Assembly (NCBI GenBank): GCA_020432595.1
Contig: JAGQGA010000249.1
Span: 1-7,600, forward strand
Origin: Anaerolineales bacterium
GTDB taxonomy: Bacteria > Chloroflexota > Anaerolineae > Promineifilales > Promineifilaceae
Direction of reading: 5' to 3'
Length of the DNA: 7,600 nt
Shown here: positions 6,555 to 7,600 of the stretch, piece after piece
Layout of the letters: the number at the start of each line of letters is the position of its first letter
Numbering within the stretch: the first letter of the stretch is position 1
The notes under the pieces: model-generated
The model's database searches: none
The model's input: only the letters and a program-made list of their open reading frames with translations
What the model was told of the DNA's origin: nothing
Made by a program: the position numbers and the translations under genes

Positions 6555-6620
6555 ATGTACAAAAAGCCACAGATTAAGAAGCACCCGAAACTGTCCCAGG
6601 TTACTTTTAGCAGCCACTAA
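6555..6620 (+). CDS. 21-residue lasso/RiPP-leader-like peptide
   Basis: A 22-codon gene including the TAA stop. It matches the lasso leader rule Y-x2-P-x-L-x3-G-x5-T with Tyr2, Pro5, Ile7 (for Leu) and Thr17 at exactly the right spacing; only the Gly position (residue 11) differs, being Pro. It is Lys-rich (K3, K4, K8, K9, K12). After Thr17 only Phe18-Ser19-Ser20-His21 remain, so there is no room for a ring-forming core with an acidic residue at position 7-9. In the known systems the Tyr and Pro are the residues gripped by the PqqD-like B1 protein, and such a protein is encoded at the left edge. The two C-terminal serines are possible acceptors for the HPr-kinase-like enzymes. A promoter and a perfect AGGAGG precede it, and a nucleotidyltransferase follows. 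It could be a leader-only substrate, a decayed precursor, or a chance frame with a good ribosome site. Confidence 0.62.
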   Translation: MYKKPQIKKHPKLSQVTFSSH

Positions 6621-6778
6621 GTTGATTTTGGTTTTACATAAACGGCCGTTGTCTCAATAGCCGTTTCTGGAAACTATGCTTTTCCGGCAATGGTCATGTT
6701 GCCCGAAAGCACCAACATTCGTTAGTATTTTTTCATTTAACCAATTGGAGTAACGGTTCTCCCTTTGCCCAAAATCTG
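6621..6778 (+). other. Leader region between peptide and nucleotidyltransferase
   Basis: 158 bp with no convincing separate gene. It carries the only non-coding copy of the ACGGCCGT palindrome (6642-6649). Its AAACGGC half (6640-6646) can pair with GCCGTTT at 6660-6666, giving a 7-bp stem without a following T-run. The nucleotidyltransferase frame is open back to a TGA at 6623 but has no ATG, GTG or TTG with a ribosome site there. ATTTTTTC at 6727-6734 is a T-run without a good stem. Confidence 0.4.
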
Positions 6779-7600
6779 ATGAGTGTTGCCATAACCCAAG
6801 TCATCCTGGATGGTATTAAAAATGAGCAGACTCCCGACCGATGGGAGTCTGTTTTCATGAAGGCAGGCGGTGACTGGGACGATCTCATCATTCACGCCAT
6901 CGTGCTAGGGTTAGCCCCGCAGCTTTATCACCGCCTCACCCAGTGGCGCAGCAAAATGCCCACCCGCGCCCGCGCCAAGCTCGCCGCCGCCCACGCCGCC
7001 CAAACCGAACGAAACAAAGCCATCTTCCAGCAGTTGGATGAATTTTTGGCCGTTTGCCACGCCCAGAAGCTGCAACCTATCGCCCTCAAAGGGGTGCATT
7101 TGGCAGCCTGCTACTATGCCGAGCCGGCCCTGCGCCCCATGAACGATATTGATTTGCTCTTTACCCCCGCCACCTTGCCCGCTGCCGAAGAAGCCCTGCA
7201 AGCGTTGGGGTATGGCGGCAAATACAAATCGGCCGAAAGCGGCGCGGGTGTGACCAAACATACCAGCACCTTTCGCCGCACCAGTGCGGCCAGCGGCGGC
7301 ACCAGCAACCCGTATCTTTCCACCGACAGCGACCGTACCATTGAGCCGCACGGCTCGCTGGAAGAGTCATGGTTTGGTTTGAAGGTGGACATTACCCCTG
7401 GCGTGCGTGAACGGGCGGAAACGGCCGTTCTTGGCAACCACCCCTGCCTAGTTCTGTCCCCCGAAGATCTGCTGCTCCATCTCTGCCTCCACTTTTGCTT
7501 CCACCTCATCCAAGGCTCTCCCTCGCTGGTGCAGCTTGCCGATTTGCTCGCCGTTTGCCAAAAGCAAATGGTCAATTGGGAACTGTTTGTCCAGCGTGCC
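6779..7600 (+). CDS. PF14907-type (NTP_transf_5) nucleotidyltransferase, C-terminus cut by window edge
   Basis: 274 residues are visible and the frame is open at the right edge. The match to the uncharacterised nucleotidyltransferase family rests on GDWDDLIIHAIVLGLAPQLY at 31-50 and LKGVHLAA at 103-110. It also rests on the catalytic-type RPMNDIDLLF at 119-128 (Asp123 and Asp125 as metal ligands), IEPHGSL at 188-194 in place of the usual 'vElHw-L', and SPEDLLLHLCLHFCFH at 227-242. A Ser/Thr/Gly-rich insert at about 163-185 is unusual. In lasso-type clusters such enzymes act on a phosphorylated peptide terminus; here the gene lies 158 nt after the short peptide and could share its transcript. 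The ATG at 6779 has no clear ribosome site, and a second in-frame ATG at 6857 is possible, but it would remove the helix before GDWDDL and lies just after a terminator-like hairpin. Three His and three Cys near 236-260 are conspicuous. Confidence 0.8.
   Translation, partial: MSVAITQVILDGIKNEQTPDRWESVFMKAGGDWDDLIIHAIVLGLAPQLYHRLTQWRSKMPTRARAKLAAAHAAQTERNKAIFQQLDEFLAVCHAQKLQPIALKGVHLAACYYAEPALRPMNDIDLLFTPATLPAAEEALQALGYGGKYKSAESGAGVTKHTSTFRRTSAASGGTSNPYLSTDSDRTIEPHGSLEESWFGLKVDITPGVRERAETAVLGNHPCLVLSPEDLLLHLCLHFCFHLIQGSPSLVQLADLLAVCQKQMVNWELFVQRA
6827..6855 (+). terminator. Terminator-like hairpin inside the nucleotidyltransferase 5' end
   Basis: CAGACTCCC at 6827-6835 pairs perfectly with GGGAGTCTG at 6843-6851 across a 7-nt loop (GACCGAT), and TTTT follows at 6852-6855. 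A run of A's lies just upstream (6818-6822). This is the classic shape of a factor-independent terminator, although the T-run is short. If the nucleotidyltransferase starts at 6779 it lies within codons 17-26. If it starts at 6857 it is the natural end of the peptide transcript. Confidence 0.5.

Larger units (their letters stand above)
607..7428. repeat. Highly iterated palindrome ACGGCCGT (mostly AACGGCCGTT), 21 copies
   Basis: Exact ACGGCCGT cores start at 607, 802, 1324, 1726, 1810, 1898, 2227, 2446, 2836, 3084, 3152, 3631, 4311, 5372, 5406, 5609, 5660, 5993, 6181, 6642 and 7421. Sixteen of them extend to the 10-mer AACGGCCGTT. At this base composition roughly 0.2 copies of the 8-mer are expected in a window of this size (my hand estimate). 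Twenty copies lie in coding sequence on both strands. They are read as Thr-Ala-Val (12), Asn-Gly-Arg (6) or Arg-Pro (2). Near-matches such as those at 1271, 2401 and 7051 look like decayed copies. The pattern resembles HIP1 (GCGATCGC) of cyanobacteria; the function is unknown. The core contains CGGCCG, which could be a methylation or protein-binding site. Confidence 0.95.

Noticed and set aside
6619..6660. Frameshifted continuation of the short peptide that would add a core
   Set aside because: The +1 phase gives a Leu/Lys-rich tail ending at 6660 without the Gly start and acidic residue expected of a lasso core, and there is no slippery site.
6640..6666. Palindrome-based stem as terminator of the peptide gene
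   Set aside because: The 7-bp stem AAACGGC/GCCGTTT is not followed by a T-run; the hairpin at 6827-6855 is a much better terminator shape.
6911..7351. Leftward frame of 146 codons at the right end
   Set aside because: It is antisense to the clearly recognisable PF14907 nucleotidyltransferase and its Gly/Ala-rich translation has no domain.

Overview
The window is about 58% GC by eye and carries seven genes that are probably real, plus one very short one. Two features suggest a chromosome from an uncultured filamentous-type bacterium, most simply a Chloroflexota (Anaerolineae/Ardenticatenia-like) lineage. These are the mix of PqqD-like, HPr-kinase-like and nucleotidyltransferase genes with membrane glycosyltransferases, and an extreme density of one palindrome (ACGGCCGT, 21 exact copies). 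The taxonomic guess is weak because there is no rRNA or other marker gene.

Layout. A PqqD-like protein (RiPP recognition fold) runs leftward off the left edge (1-343). It is separated from a rightward HPr-kinase-like gene (508-1446) by a spacer holding a perfect 21-bp inverted repeat built of 7-bp units. A second, divergent HPr-kinase-like gene (1566-2603) faces the first across a foldable intergenic repeat. A rightward carbohydrate block follows: a membrane-anchored processive-type family 2 glycosyltransferase (2632-3855), an ACACAGAG-type intergenic repeat, a UDP-galactopyranose-mutase/protoporphyrinogen-oxidase-like flavoenzyme (4049-5422), and a second family 2 glycosyltransferase with C-terminal membrane helices (5425-6402). 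Then comes a good promoter, a perfect Shine-Dalgarno and a 21-residue peptide gene (6555-6620). The last gene, running off the right edge, is an uncharacterised nucleotidyltransferase of the PF14907 (NTP_transf_5) type (6779-7600).

How it may work together. PqqD-like proteins, HPr-kinase-like enzymes and PF14907 nucleotidyltransferases recur together in lasso-peptide-type clusters and in the so-called HPr-rel-A systems. There PqqD binds a leader peptide, the kinase phosphorylates a serine, and the nucleotidyltransferase can add to it. The 21-residue peptide matches the lasso leader rule Y-x2-P-x-[L/I]-x3-G-x5-T at every fixed position except Gly (here Pro), but stops four residues after the Thr, leaving only Phe-Ser-Ser-His. 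The most interesting reading is a leader-only or very short RiPP-like substrate served by PqqD, two kinases and a nucleotidyltransferase, set inside a surface-glycan locus. No cyclase (asparagine-synthetase-like), B2 protease or exporter is visible here.

The second striking signal is the palindrome. Of the 21 copies, 20 lie inside genes and are read in all three codon phases as Thr-Ala-Val, Asn-Gly-Arg or Arg-Pro. This is comparable in style to the HIP1 element of cyanobacteria.
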